Assembly (NCBI GenBank): GCA_003991915.1
Contig: RQTK01000033.1
Location: forward strand, 196,897 to 260,896
Length of the DNA: 64,000 nt
Source of the DNA: Elysia chlorotica
Taxonomy: Eukaryota; Mollusca; Gastropoda; Plakobranchidae
Direction of reading: 5' to 3'
Shown here: one piece after another, positions 21,721 through 31,232 of the stretch
How the letters are laid out: every line of letters starts with the position of its first letter
Position numbering within the stretch: position 1 is the stretch's first letter
Position numbers and translations under genes: made by a program
Notes under the pieces: generated by a model
The model's input: the letters and a program-made list of their open reading frames with translations, nothing else
What the model was told of the DNA's origin: nothing
Databases searched by the model: none

Positions 21721-22065
21721 CTCTCTCTCTCTTTGTCCGTTTTTCGTCTCCATTACTTCCACCATAACTAACTACTGGTTGAATCGGTGTTAGTAACATA
21801 TGATACATCTCGAATCATAACCAATAATACCCCCCCACACACACACACACTCACACTTTCTCCTCTCCCCACACTCAATGTTTTCCTCCCATTCACCCCC
21901 CTTCCCTCCCTCCTGGTCCGCCGCAGCTCCAGCACCGCCAAGGAGGTCCTGGACGACCCGTGTCGCTACTTCCTGAACCTGTTCCCGTGCCTGTTCATGT
22001 CCATCTACCGCTCCCTCAAAGCCTCAGACCGGACGGACAGGTCCTGCTTCAAGCCGTTCTTCTAG
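1048..22065 (+). CDS. IRE1/RNase L-family pseudokinase-KEN protein with long Q-rich N-terminus (5' partial)
   Basis: Exons I can join by GT-AG sites and matching phase: 1048-1183 (or its copy 2581-2716), 3571-6908, 7541-8463, 9051-9228, 9733-9799, 10757-10867, 11627-11774, 12411-12602, [14280-14406 on the minus strand], 18765-18958, 19748-19831, 20387-20468, 21244-21359, 21927-22065 (stop TAG). The C-terminal third reads as a kinase-like domain fused to a KEN ribonuclease domain, the layout of IRE1 and RNase L: hinge region FELCDYTLAEYI, the HPFG motif, then HPFFW at the kinase/KEN junction. Kinase catalytic motifs are lost (HRD is HGN, DFG is GCG, VAVK is VAVL). No ankyrin repeats or signal peptide are visible, but the 5' end is outside the window, so IRE1-like, RNase L-like or a separate family cannot be decided. 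About 30 residues around the APE/SD region are missing. The visible protein is about 1,940 residues. Confidence 0.85.
1233..1577. repeat. 45-bp minisatellite array (central array)
   Basis: About seven and a half units of the same 45-bp monomer between the two duplicated blocks, followed by a TTG-rich run. As 45 is divisible by three, it is open in several frames on both strands; this is not taken as coding. Confidence 0.95.
2313..2573. repeat. 45-bp minisatellite array (copy B)
   Basis: Copy of the array at 780-1040, again ending at the acceptor of the duplicated exon (2581). Confidence 0.95.
2581..2716 (+). CDS. Internal exon, copy B of the duplicated exon
   Basis: Nearly identical to 1048-1183, 1,533 bp downstream, with the same acceptor, phase and donor. 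The one coding difference I see is GAG to GAT near the 3' end (Glu to Asp). It is nearer to the next exon, so it is the default choice if only one copy is used. A 25-bp duplication just after it repeats the donor site at 2742. Confidence 0.75.
3571..6908 (+). CDS. Giant disordered exon (1,112 codons) of the pseudokinase-KEN gene
   Basis: Acceptor gtgacag at 3570, donor GTGAGT at 6909; enters with phase 2 and leaves with phase 1, matching both neighbours. After about 60 ordered-looking residues (ILSDLNLGAGMSIGHVLQAY) comes an acidic stretch (3780-3812) followed directly by a highly basic stretch (3813-3880), a likely nuclear-localisation or charge-pairing region. A polyglutamine tract lies near 4577-4650, a second acidic run near 5085-5125, and a second Q-rich tract near 6815-6890. 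Most of the rest is rich in S, T, P, Q and E and looks disordered. The first ATG (3571-3574 region) is internal to the splice join, so it is not assumed to be the start. No enzymatic domain is seen here. Confidence 0.85.
6909..7540 (+). other. Intron, nothing else seen
   Basis: AT-rich intron between the giant exon and the second Q-rich exon; no repeat or RNA gene recognised. Confidence 0.6.
7541..8463 (+). CDS. Second Q/H-rich low-complexity exon of the pseudokinase-KEN gene
   Basis: Acceptor ttcag at 7540 and donor CAG/GTAAGT at 8463. The 923-nt exon completes the Ser codon left by the previous exon and ends on a codon boundary. It opens with a recognisable ordered-looking segment (TSWLDKFRLVDV), then a Q/H-rich block (about 7800-7910) and an A/S/P-rich block, and ends in a more ordered segment (SVVIERLIINQ) leading into the region before the kinase fold. 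The Q/H block is encoded by mixed CAG/CAA, so it is not a pure repeat. Confidence 0.85.
8751..8786. repeat. (GA)n microsatellite
   Basis: Uninterrupted GA dinucleotides in an intron. Confidence 0.95.
8912..8992 (+). mobile_element. SINE fragment, family A (body)
   Basis: Matches the body of the full element at 12808-13105 (GGCTGAGAC, GTCCTGGTATCC, GTCTTGGGGCCCGTCC). It lacks the tRNA-like head. Lies in the intron just upstream of the exon at 9051. Confidence 0.7.
9051..12602 (+). CDS. Exons for linker and pseudokinase N-lobe through catalytic loop
   Basis: Five exons: 9051-9228, 9733-9799, 10757-10867, 11627-11774, 12411-12602, all with compatible phases. The first encodes DLDYYASLYRVKLKDLL; the third and fourth carry the N-lobe, where the glycine-rich loop is not recognisable and the VAVK lysine position reads VAVLELDK. 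The fifth carries the hinge (LVAFELCDYTLAEYI), helix E (AWQLLEAVKFVHQNLGI) and the catalytic loop HGNLK in place of HRDLK. The hinge and helix E text match the IRE1/RNase L kinase family by eye. The last exon ends on a codon boundary, exactly the phase needed by the misoriented exon at 14280-14406. Confidence 0.85.
12808..13105 (+). mobile_element. tRNA-derived SINE, family A, near full length
   Basis: Starts with a tRNA-like head: A box TGGCCCAGGGG at 12819-12829 and B box GTTCGAATC at 12863-12871, both perfect to the RNA polymerase III consensus. The body carries GGTCGGTGTCAGTATAATG, GTCTTGGGGTCCGTCC and GTTGGACGTTAAACC, and a tail of repeated CAACT. Related fragments recur at least seven times in the window. 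A minus-strand fragment of the same family at about 12715-12755 lies just upstream and could form a hairpin with this copy. Confidence 0.85.
13842..13941. repeat. Perfect 25-bp inverted repeat, 49-bp spacer
   Basis: ATCAATAATATATTCTGATA... at 13842-13866 is exactly reverse-complemented at 13917-13941, immediately before a CT run. It could be a fold-back element, a cruciform, or a rearrangement or assembly junction. Confidence 0.9.
13941..13997. repeat. (CT)n microsatellite
   Basis: Long CT run starting at the end of the inverted repeat. Confidence 0.95.
14280..14406 (-). CDS. Activation-segment exon of the same pseudokinase, in opposite orientation
   Basis: On the minus strand an acceptor (gctggtcag) precedes 127 open bases reading PSWIFVDGEGKLRLGGCG, then about 24 basic/Gly-rich residues, ending at CCCAG/GTTTGT. 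This is the kinase segment that follows the catalytic loop: the usual P-x-N-I-L-V-D-x-x-G-x-L-R-L-x-D-F-G pattern with N changed to W and DFG to GCG. It begins in phase 0, as exon 12411-12602 ends. All flanking exons of the gene are on the plus strand, so the exon lies inverted in this assembly. It could be a true inversion, a trans-used exon or a scaffolding error. Confidence 0.8.
14459..14588. repeat. (ACT)n microsatellite
   Basis: About 40 ACT/CTA units, slightly interrupted, flanking the inverted exon on its far side. Confidence 0.95.
15970..16430 (-). mobile_element. tRNA-derived SINE-like element, family B
   Basis: On the minus strand an A box (TGGTCCAAGGG, at 16232-16242) and B box (GTTCGATCC, at 16190-16198) are correctly ordered and spaced for a tRNA-type promoter. 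The presumed acceptor arms do not pair, so it is not a functional tRNA gene. Downstream (lower coordinates) the element continues through GACGTTAAACTAAGAGAG, a motif typical of SINE bodies here. Outer bounds are approximate. Confidence 0.6.
17532..18700. repeat. Diverged direct duplication ending near a kinase exon
   Basis: The block 17532-18110 recurs at 18281-18700. Shared anchors include CCTCACATATGCCAAAATTG, GCATCCCCCAC, AAATGGACCGG and CCAAGGCAATCCCTACATCC. The first copy has about 160 extra bases near 17590-17760. No coding potential seen. Identity unknown. Confidence 0.85.
18765..18958 (+). CDS. Pseudokinase C-lobe exon (helix F to I)
   Basis: Acceptor ccccag at 18764, donor AA/GTAATA. 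Reads VAGMLLYFILTGGQHPFGG, then LVSGMLYPDPVARP, ending at the last helix (EHCLK). The HPFG motif and the D-x-x-x-R-P motif of helix I are kept, which supports a folded kinase-like C-lobe. It starts in phase 0, but the preceding visible exon ends in phase 1, so at least one intervening exon (APE motif and the SD-x-x-S segment) is not found. Confidence 0.9.
19125..19330 (-). mobile_element. SINE, family A (body and tail)
   Basis: Reverse complement of the family A body: GAGTTGAGTTGG tail, TTTACGTCCAGC, GACTAAGA, then TACTGACACCGACCCAACC. The head is missing. Intron between exons 18765-18958 and 19748-19831. Confidence 0.75.
19748..21359 (+). CDS. KEN ribonuclease domain exons, N-terminal and active-site part
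   Basis: Exons 19748-19831, 20387-20468 and 21244-21359. The first gives HPFFWSNEKKFRLILIVGSD, the kinase/KEN junction signature. The third reads NWVQAINPVVMKEM across the junction, then RSFRVYKNSLSEL and FIYNCCLHF. Aligned by eye to IRE1 (pattern FR-x-YK then R-N-x-x-x-H), the Tyr (21295-21297), Asn (21334-21336) and His (21346-21348) of the active site remain, while the catalytic Arg position is Tyr (21331-21333). RNase activity is therefore uncertain. The KEN domain in this family dimerises and cleaves RNA. Confidence 0.85.
20036..20062. repeat. (TG)n microsatellite
   Basis: Uninterrupted TG run in an intron of the KEN region. Confidence 0.9.
21507..21735. repeat. (TC)n / (TGTC)n compound microsatellite with SINE tail fragment
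   Basis: TC runs, with a TGTC run near 21660-21690. A short family A SINE tail (GTTGGAGGTTAAACCAACT) sits at 21617-21640 between them. Lies in the last intron of the KEN gene. Confidence 0.9.
21927..22065 (+). CDS. Last exon: C-terminal KEN helices and stop
   Basis: Acceptor ccgcag at 21926; completes an Ile codon with the AT left by exon 21244-21359. Reads DDPCRYFLNLFPCLFMSIY, matching the conserved end of KEN domains (a P, then F-x-x-x-FP, then a helix with Y). TAG at 22063-22065. GC-rich and preceded by a long pyrimidine tract. Confidence 0.9.
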
Positions 22066-23715
22066 TTTTAACAGCCCTAGATGTTTAGTGTCCCGCAGGC
22101 CCACACAACTCTCCCTGCTTGTTGGTTAATCGAGCTCAAGATTGCCCCACCGATATAAAATTGTCTTTTACTTAAGGGAAAACCCTTGTAAACAGGACAG
22201 TAATACCGTCAGACAAGATCATGCTGTTAGATGCCCCATCAGCTTTCTCTGATCTGCTGCGTATTATATCTTGAACTAGAAGATTTAAACGTCAATAATT
22301 TTATTAGATGCCTTATGGTCCTTTTCTTTGATATGCTACTTACTGAATAGGTTTAAACGTAGATCCTAAACTTAGGAGTGTTCTTGTATAGGCTAGTTAT
22401 TATGAACTGAATTGCGTTTCTTGGCAAAAACTACAATCTTTTATCTAAGAATTTAATCGTAATAATCTTGCTAACGAAAGGAGCACCGTTTGGACTTTGG
22501 TTAATCTTTTAGCGATAATACAGATTGCTGATTCTTCAATGTTTCTTTTTTTTTTCATGTATAGACTTATTTTGTTCTCCCTTAAAATTCGCTCATTTGT
22601 CCTAGCCAAAAAGCTGCCCTAGCCAAAAGGGAACAAAGAACTTGCAGACTTACGTGTACTTGATAACCTGTAGATTAAAAAAAAAAGGTTAAAACTATAA
22701 ATCAGAGTAGGCTAAGTGTCATTATTTTTTCAAGTCTATCATGAACTGAATCGGAACGTTGGTTCTTAGCCAGCAGGCAATGAATCGAGATTTAACTAGT
22801 GTTTAATGGTCCAAGATTCTTTATTGACTTTAAAGTCTTAACTCCGGAGCTGAGGTGTTGTTTTTTTGCTGACAAACTTAGTACTAAACGTAAGGGAGGA
22901 AGTGGGAGATTTTAACATTTGGAAACAATAATAGATATTGTTATATCATTCTACAATAATTTAAAATATGTCGATTTTGTAACGGGAATAAATAAGTAAC
23001 GGGCTACACTTCTCACAGCTCAGTGTAAATAAATTGCCTCTGTTTATTTTTATTTAGAGTCAAAGTAATTAGTAAAATATTACTCAGACTTTATCGTGTC
23101 GAAATTCTGACTCTCTCAGTCGGGCCAAGTGGCAAAGATGAAAGTTATAGTGCCCAAGGTTGATTTTATACTTTTAGTAAATGAACGAAACGAAAGATTT
23201 CAAAGTATATTATATTGCTTTTTATAATTCATTTATTTACATTTACTTGATAAACTGATATATTATATCATACTTTAAAGCATCCCTATTTCATTATATT
23301 TTGAAGACGATGTAATGCCGTAAGAATGGTAACGTGAAACTGGTGTTTAAACAAAATGGGTGGTTCATAAATATATATAATACTTATAAGTGTTTGTATA
23401 TAAATAAAATTCCATTTTTTTCAACATTGTTGGTCACTTTTTGTCATAAGTTTACCTCTAATTTCGGAATTTGGTGATTTTACATAATCTGCTACATAAT
23501 AATTATACATGTGTAATTTTTTTTTACTTTAACTTAATTGTATTGAACTCACATAATGGTGATAATTTAAGTGAGTATTTTTATCAATCTAGTAGACTAT
23601 TCAATATTGTTAAGTCAACAATGTTAATTGAACGTTTTGATTCCGTTAAAAATAATGTATTGGTTGAAAATAATCTATACACCTATAAATGGAATAAAGT
23701 TTACAAATAAAACCT
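22066..23715 (+). other. Probable 3' UTR and downstream region of the pseudokinase-KEN gene
   Basis: AT-rich, no coding sequence seen. Several AATAAA signals are possible (about 22986, 23025, 23400); the pair at about 23690-23710 (GGAATAAAG and CAAATAAAACC) is the strongest candidate polyadenylation region. Which one is used cannot be read from sequence alone. Confidence 0.4.
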
Positions 23716-24359
23716 TGAGACATTTGTTATTAACTGTGTAGCATTGTTTTTGTTCTTTTTTTAAACTAACTAACTTGTAATCCCATATTTTCAAGTATTC
23801 AGATGTTCTTATATTTGAAACGTTTTGTCTAGACTTGTAAATATACATCTACCAATCTATCTGTCTACCTATCGATATATCAATGTACCTATTTTCTATT
23901 AGCCATCCGTTTATCTTTCGATCTATTTACCTATCAAGTTATCTATGTATCTGCCTTCCTATATTTCTATGCATCTGTCTATATCTCTATCTCCCTATCT
24001 TAATACCTACTTACTACCTACCTACTTAGCCAAGGTTAGGTTACTTTGTGCTAAGCAGATCCCGATGGTACATCACAGGATGACGTTTGACCACCAGGAT
24101 AGTCAGCCAAAAACGCTCACCCTCCTTTACCTGAGCCCAGCTTGATAGGATCGGCAATAAGGCAAGAAAAGTGTAGAGTTGTAGAGGCTCTAACAGCGTG
24201 GAGTCTTAAACAATACCAGTTACGCTTATCGAAACTGCGATTCAAAAGCTAACATAACTAATATTATTCTCTATCATACATTCCTGAGTATTAAAAAAAA
24301 TAGTGTAAACAGGAGTCCAGCAAGGATTACGTTTTCTTTACACGGCGCATTTATTTGTG

Positions 24360-24512
24360 CGGTTTGTCCTCTGTAACTGGTTGGATCATAGTATCGCCTG
24401 TCTCGTGTGTGACAGCACATAAAAATTGTTAGACGTAAGTCTTGGGGTTCGTCCACAATAAAGCCTATATAGTGCTCACACTGGACGTCAAACCAACTCA
24501 TTTCAACTAAGC
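24360..24512 (+). mobile_element. SINE, family A (body and tail)
   Basis: ACTGGTTGGATCATAGTATC, CTGTCTCGTGTGTGACAGC, GTCTTGGGGTTCGTCCAC, and the ACGTCAAACCAACTC tail; diverged and lacking a clear head. Confidence 0.75.
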
Positions 24513-24526
24513 TCTCTCTCTTTCTT

Positions 24527-24562
<36 letters not shown>

Positions 24563-24580
24563 TGCAATAGGTGGAACTCG

Positions 24581-24642
<62 letters not shown>
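24511..24642. repeat. (CT)n followed by (TCTA)n
   Basis: CT run at 24511-24560, then about 16 TCTA units at 24578-24642. Confidence 0.95.
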
Positions 24643-24643
<1 letters not shown>

Positions 24644-25802
24644 CTCAAAAGTACTTCAATGCTTAAAAAACTAGCCACTCATATGTATACAGTATGTTTA
24701 CCAAGATGGCTCAAAGGAAGAGCACAAAGCTTCAGTTCGGGGGATCTCGGTGTGAAGTCTTGTCTTTCTTGCTCCCATACTATTTAATAGGAAAGAATTT
24801 TTTGCTATTATAATTTATTGCTTTCTGTAAGTTTGTAGAGTCTTTCTAGGTGATACCTTTTGTTCTTCTTGCCGTCCTTGACCAATGGGATAGAGGCCGT
24901 GTTTTTTCACTCCCCTCACTAGGTAGTGTTGTTAAGAGGCCTCAATGTTTATATTAAGTCATACCACCCCCAACACACTGGTGTATCTTATATATTTTAT
25001 GGATTCATGTTTAAGTCAAACTTTTTTTGAAGAATAGAATAAATATGTTGCAAACTTCAGTTTTTTGTTGACACTCCAGATTCGCATTGTCCAATAAAGA
25101 CTAGAATATACAAATGTTGCTTCCATAATTATTTCTTTCCAGATGCACCAATAATGATGGTGGCTGTAACTGCGTAGTTAAGATTCATTCCTTCTGTAGG
25201 ACGGAATAGTCCGCGTCGCGGTTGCTAGGTGAAGAACTATGCGGTAAAGCAATCATTGCCAGATCTACACAGGCACAGCCAGTGGTGGCCTAGACCAAGG
25301 ATGTCAGAGGTGTTGCCTCTTTGTTACTCCATTGGCCAGTTCTGGTGTCAGCGACCTCGCATCGCATCAATTGAGACTTTATTGGAAATTTTAATGATAG
25401 GACTTCACTCCTTAATTCTTTCTCAACCTGTTTCCTCTCAAGCTTTTATACAACTCTCTCGGTCACAATAAATAAATGCGTCTATACCTTTCTGTATCTC
25501 TCTTTATTTATCTCTGTGTCTCTGTCTGTCTGTCTGTCTGCCTGCCTGCCTGTCTCTGGCTAACTGTCAGTTTGGATTTCTCTCTGTCTCTCCCCCTGCC
25601 TGTCTGTCTATCTGTCTGTCTGTCATCTTATCTATCTTTATATCAATCTACTTATCTCTGTGTTTTACTTTCTCTCCATATCTCCATCTTTATTCCTATG
25701 CCATTATCATTACGTATATTTATCCCTATCTGTATCTCGATTGCACAAACGGTGTATAATAGTCATGTTTTTTGTTTTGTTTAAACCTTTCGACAACAAG
25801 AC

Positions 25803-26262
25803 TGAGATCATTGCCGCGAGTATAATTTAATGATTATACTTTCCCTCTTAGCTTGGCAAATACAACTACATCTACGAGTTACAGCGAATGTAAGTAATGA
25901 TTAGGGCGGAGGTCGCGTCCAACCTGTCAATAATTTCTTCTGATGTCGTTGGTCATCCCCTTGATCTGACCGTGTGGTGGGTGTGTTATGTAAAAACTTG
26001 CAGGACCAGGGAAGCTGCCTTAGCAGTAACATGAGATCATTGCCGCGAGTATAATTTAATGATTATGCTTTCCCTCTTAGCTTGGCAAATACAACTACAT
26101 CTACGAGTTACAGCGAATGTAAGTAATGATTAGGGCGGAGGTCGCGTCCAACCTGTCAATAATTTCTTCTGATGTCGTTGGTCATCCCCTTGATCTGACC
26201 GTGTGGTGGGTGTGTTATGTAAAAACTTGCAGGACCAGGGAAGCTGCCTTAGCAGTAACGGC
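25803..26262. repeat. 229-bp tandem duplication carrying a 38-nt exon-like piece
   Basis: Two almost identical 229-bp units (one visible difference: ATTATACTTT versus ATTATGCTTT). Each holds a TTCCCTCTTAG acceptor, 38 bases (25852-25889 and 26081-26118) and a GTAAGT donor. One frame reads LGKYNYIYELQRM. It may be an upstream exon of the CUB-LDLa gene, but its phase in that frame does not fit the exon at 29070, so at least one exon would have to lie in between (perhaps in the gap). Confidence 0.6.
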
Positions 26263-28308
26263 TATTAAAATTATTATTCCTCCTTCACACCCTCTTCTTC
26301 CACCTCTACCCCCGTTCTCAAAAACTCCATTCATTACACCTTTCTTCAAAAAAAAAAACTGTTTGCTACGCTTAAGATCCCATAAGGTTACTTATAATGC
26401 AGTCCTGATGATATTATTTTTAGAAACGTCCCCCCCGACCTTTTCCACATTCACCACTCTCCCAGCCCCATACCTTCCCTCCCCCTTTTTTTTCTCCTTT
26501 CCATATTTGACTCCGCCCTATCCACATTACCAGTTCCATCAAATGTGCTAAATGTCATTATTGAAAGCAGAAAACCTTTTTACTCGGTTTTACTTGGACT
26601 CATCACAAGTTTTTTGGATCGCATACTGCACAGTACCAACATGTCCACCAGGGAGCTTCAGTTTTATTTTTCTGTTTCATTGAGTTCCTCTTGTATATTC
26701 TGAGTGGATCTTGGGGATCTTTACATCAGCAATTGTGTTCCGTGGAATGTTGCGGTTGCTCATTTCTATTTGAGAATTTATTCCTAAGTTACATACTGGT
26801 ATAATAGTAGTAGTAATAATAATAACAGGCTATTAGATTTGTATACCACCTAGTTCATGTTGGTAAAAACTGCCCTTTTTTTAGTTTTAACTTTTTGCGA
26901 TACTGAAATAAAACTTCGTGACTCCAGAGGAATATTATTACGACCGGAATTTTAATGTTGGGATAGGATACAGTGCAGGTATCGTTGTGCAGAGCGTTTT
27001 TGTAAAATTCGTGCTAATTTCCAGTGAACATTCTGTTGTGCAATGGCGTTTTTAGCCCATCTATTCATGGTCCAATTCATTTTTATTTTGGTTATATGGC
27101 TGCATTTAAGTACGGTTGTTCGAGCTGATATGCCGACATGTAAGTATTTGCACAATGTACTCACTTAGAATTGTTATTATTATGTGCCTTTTTAGGAAAC
27201 CAGTAACCATCGCTCGTCAATCATGTCATAAAAAAACAACTTGTAAATTTGATGTGTTTTATTACATCATACCGCTGCAAAGAAAACCTTAACATTTCTA
27301 TATTTAAAAAAAACTCATTCCTTGTGTCATTCTTTGGCTTTTATATCGATTTGCTGATATGCAACGAGCCTGGTTCAAATCTCCAGAGACGCCAAGCTCA
27401 AAGCTTTTTGTTGTTCGGACAATCATTCGTAAGAAATTATATAAAATTAGTTGATCTTTCATTGCAATTTTGCTAAATCGGTGGAACAACGCCTAAAATT
27501 ATTTTTGCTTTTTGTTTTGTTCTTTTTTTGTTTGTTTGTTGTTTTGTGTTTGATTGTTGTTGTTTTGTTTTTTGTTGTTTTTTTCTTTGGGGGGGGGGGC
27601 GTCTTCTTTTGTTGTTGTTGGTTGTTTGTTGTTTTGTTTTTTTTGTTTGGGGAGGGGGTGCTGCTGTTTTTTGTTTTGTTTTATATCAAGGCTTCTAGAA
27701 AAGGTTGTGTCAATTAATGAATACGTCAAAATAACAATAAGTAGTCAGTCATGTTTATGAGTTCAATGAGCTTTTTTATGTTATCCTATGTGATGTAAGG
27801 AAAGTGCTGTGTGGTTTGAAATGATGTTCTTGGGAGTTTGTTAGTTGTTGTTGTTGCTTTTTTTGTCTTAACTTATAATCAACAAGTCGCGTAAATTGTA
27901 TCGTATGATCTCAAGCTTCACCATCGGTTTTTTTTTTTTAATTTTTTTTAGAGACTCTGATTGCCTTAATTCATAAAACCAATACAGTCACTTCAAACTG
28001 CACAAATTCTGTGTTCTTTCATATGACAAGGCGTTTTTCTTTTTGTTGTTGTTGTTGTTGTTTTTGGAAAATTATCCAATTTAGTTTATTTCTTTTATAA
28101 TATTGATTTTTTAATGTTTTTCATGCTCTTAAATTTAATAAATTAATTAAAATGTAAAATAGTACCTTTTAGTACCTTTTAAGTCCGAAAAGCGAAGAGG
28201 TCTCATTCATAAAAATGGAAAGCATGAAGAAACACATATAGCTAGATGTGGAGGTGAAAAGGGCACAAAGATTGAGAAGCAAAAAAAGGCGGGGGGGGCA
28301 GAAAGAGG

Positions 28309-28356
<48 letters not shown>
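26263..28356. other. AT-rich region, no gene supported
   Basis: Poly-pyrimidine and GT-rich runs (27500-27690, 28040) and a possible tRNA-like B box (GTTCAAATC near 27373). Nothing else recognised. Probably 5' intronic to the CUB-LDLa gene. Confidence 0.5.
28318..28356. repeat. (GA)n run at an assembly gap
   Basis: The GA run goes straight into the N gap, suggesting the gap is caused by the repeat. Confidence 0.95.
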
Positions 28357-28918
28357 NNNNNNNNNNNNNNNNNNNNNNNNNNNNNNNNNNNNNNNNNNNN
28401 NNNNNNNNNNNNNNNNNNNNNNNNNNNNNNNNNNNNNNNNNNNNNNNNNNNNNNNNNNNNNNNNNNNNNNNNNNNNNNNNNNNNNNNNNNNNNNNNNNNN
28501 NNNNNNNNNNNNNNNNNNNNNNNNNNNNNNNNNNNNNNNNNNNNNNNNNNNNNNNNNNNNNNNNNNNNNNNNNNNNNNNNNNNNNNNNNNNNNNNNNNNN
28601 NNNNNNNNNNNNNNNNNNNNNNNNNNNNNNNNNNNNNNNNNNNNNNNNNNNNNNNNNNNNNNNNNNNNNNNNNNNNNNNNNNNNNNNNNNNNNNNNNNNN
28701 NNNNNNNNNNNNNNNNNNNNNNNNNNNNNNNNNNNNNNNNNNNNNNNNNNNNNNNNNNNNNNNNNNNNNNNNNNNNNNNNNNNNNNNNNNNNNNNNNNNN
28801 NNNNNNNNNNNNNNNNNNNNNNNNNNNNNNNNNNNNNNNNNNNNNNNNNNNNNNNNNNNNNNNNNNNNNNNNNNNNNNNNNNNNNNNNNNNNNNNNNNNN
28901 NNNNNNNNNNNNNNNNNN
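28357..28918. other. Assembly gap (562 N)
   Basis: Run of N between a GA repeat and a TCTA/TATC repeat. It lies directly upstream of the first visible CUB exon and may hide 5' exons. Confidence 1.
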
Positions 28919-29069
28919 TCTATCTATCTATCCATATCTATCTATCCATCCATCTATCTCTCTATATATATATTTATATATTTATATTTCTTTATTTATC
29001 CATTCATATCTCTATCTATTTATGTATATATCTGTGCATCAAATACCAACGTATCTCTACATCACCCAG

Positions 29070-30120
29070 ACTACATAGACGACTACTGCTCCAACACACT
29101 AGACATGGGCCGGGCTAAGGTCACGGCTGGCAGACTCTTGCTACGAAGGCCTGGGGAAGACATAACTTTCAAGAACTGCTTCGTGTTTATCAAGGCGCCC
29201 GCCAACAGGAGACTTATTCTCAAGTTCCACGAATTCAGCGTCCACGCCCCCTTCGGATGCGAGAAAGATAACATGCAGTTGTTTGATGAAGTTGGATTTC
29301 AACGGCCTCTTACAGGTTTGGCCAGGATTGCGCCTACTATTGTCATTTATTATTTGTAACTATTGCGTGGAAATCGAGCTTTTTTTTTTCAAATGGTCAT
29401 ATTAATGTAAGCGCACAGCGTGATACCCTTTCGTTTGTTTTTATCGAGTGCAGGTAAAAAAAGCGAACATTTCACCTCTGGCTGTAAGAGCCATTTCTTC
29501 TACGAGCATTAACTATTGTTTTTCAACTTGTCATAACAATACTAGTGTTAGCGCAGCATTGTACTTTTTCGTTTGTTTTAATCGATTACAGATATAATGA
29601 ACCTAACTGTCCACTCATGGCTAATAGAGCCGTTATTCCATAGGGGTCGGGGGCCTACAAATAATTTTTCAACTGGCAACAATAATATGAATGCACTACC
29701 ACGCCATGTAAGCCAATTCTTCTCATAAAAATCTAAATTAGAATAGTCATGGTGATAACAATAATTAAATGATGCAAAGTAATGTTCTTTTCAACTGCAA
29801 TGAATTAAAAGTTAGTATGCACAAATCTCACACTTTTGGGTATGGTATTGGAAAGATATCTTAATTAGGCCAATTAACCTGTATTATTGTAGTTCAAGTC
29901 GGATAAATTATATGGCTCATTTAAAAATGTTCAAAAGTGTCAAAAAGTGTTTTATGCATGATATCCACATTATTTCCATTTCATTTAGATAAACTGTGCA
30001 ACTCTGGCAAACTACCTAACCGCGCCTACATCACTTCCGCCGAAGACGTAACCGTCAGGTTATCGAAAGAACGGTATTTGGACGATCAGGCTGAGTTGGT
30101 TTTCACCGCCTTTCATTATG
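29070..30120 (+). CDS. CUB domain exons
   Basis: Exons 29070-29315 and 29989-30120 give a complete CUB domain: YCSNTLDM start, RRLILKFHEFSV core strand, FGCEKDNMQLFDE (the C-x-x-D-x-L/M-x-hydrophobic-x-D pattern), then a second half with LCNSGKLPNRAYITS and ending VFTAFHY. Four Cys fit the two CUB disulphides. The Ca-binding acidic pattern is only partly kept. Confidence 0.85.
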
Positions 30121-31185
30121 GTAAATCCCTTTTCTCTAGTTTTTCCCCTGTTGTTGTATATCATTGCAAGAAAGTTTTTTTTAAAAGGGTAATATTTCAT
30201 CGGCGATAGTGAGGCTGTATCCTTGTTGGATGTCTTCTTGGTCCCAAGAAAGATCACAAAAGTGCGACGGAACTCCAGAGCGAAAAATACGAGACTTGGT
30301 CGGTCATATAATTATGAAACAGACCCAGGCGGGGGAAAAAACACGGCGACCAAAGTTGGGCTCGAAATTTGGATCTCCTCTCCAGTGGTGAACGTTTATT
30401 GTATGAATGTATTTTTAAATTAATCTATCCATACTGTCAAGCATGGAACAAGGGCCTGGGAGTTTACAGGTAGACCTGAAGTTCCAATCTGATTGAGTCG
30501 CATTTTGTGAAGCTGCAAAGACCACAGGCCTTGATGACATTATTATACTGTAATTGATAAAAAATAGTGTCTAATGTTTTTATTTGAGCTGTTAGGTTGG
30601 AATCACGATACATGTTGTTGTTTGTTTGTTTGTTTGTTTTGTTTTGTTTTTTCTTTGCGTTTTTGTAATTCGACACCTTTTCCATTGTGGACTTATAAAC
30701 TTTATCTCATGTCATTTTTATCTCTTTGGTCTTTGATTTTGGAGAAAAAAAAGGAGGGGGGAGGGGTACATTAGAGTTTATTTATCTCGTATTATTGCAC
30801 GTTATAACTTTTAATGAGTATTCTCGCAATATAAATAAAAGCACATTTGAATGAAAGTAACTCATTAAAAGGCCTTTCGTAATACGCTCGAACATGTATT
30901 AATGTTCCATTGTGTTTACATCTCTTGCATGCGTCTCTTTGTTAAGGTATCTGTCTAATTCATCTTCTTCTTCTTCTTCTTCTTCTTCTTCTTCTTCTTC
31001 TTCTTCTTCTTCTTCTTCTTCTTCTTCTTCTTCTTCTTCTTCTTCTTTCTTTTCTTCTTCTCTTTCTCTCTCTCTCTCGCTCTTTCTTTCATTCTCTCTC
31101 TATCTCTATCTTTGTCTCTCTCTCCATTTCATTCCCTCTGTCGCTCCCTTTTTAACTATTTATTATCTTATCCCTCTCCCTCTCG

Positions 31186-31232
<47 letters not shown>

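Larger units (their letters stand above)
23716..25802. other. Intergenic DNA with microsatellites and a SINE
   Basis: Contains degenerate TCTA/TACC runs (23850-24020), a family A SINE, CT and TCTA runs (24511-24642) and TCTG/TCTC-rich DNA (25476-25740). No gene supported. Confidence 0.6.

Noticed and set aside
24030..24145. Possible exon ending in LYLSPA
   Set aside because: No convincing donor, and phase and neighbours do not fit either gene.
30209..30423. Small open frame, possibly a decayed transposon piece
   Set aside because: No recognisable motif and no repeat copy in the window.
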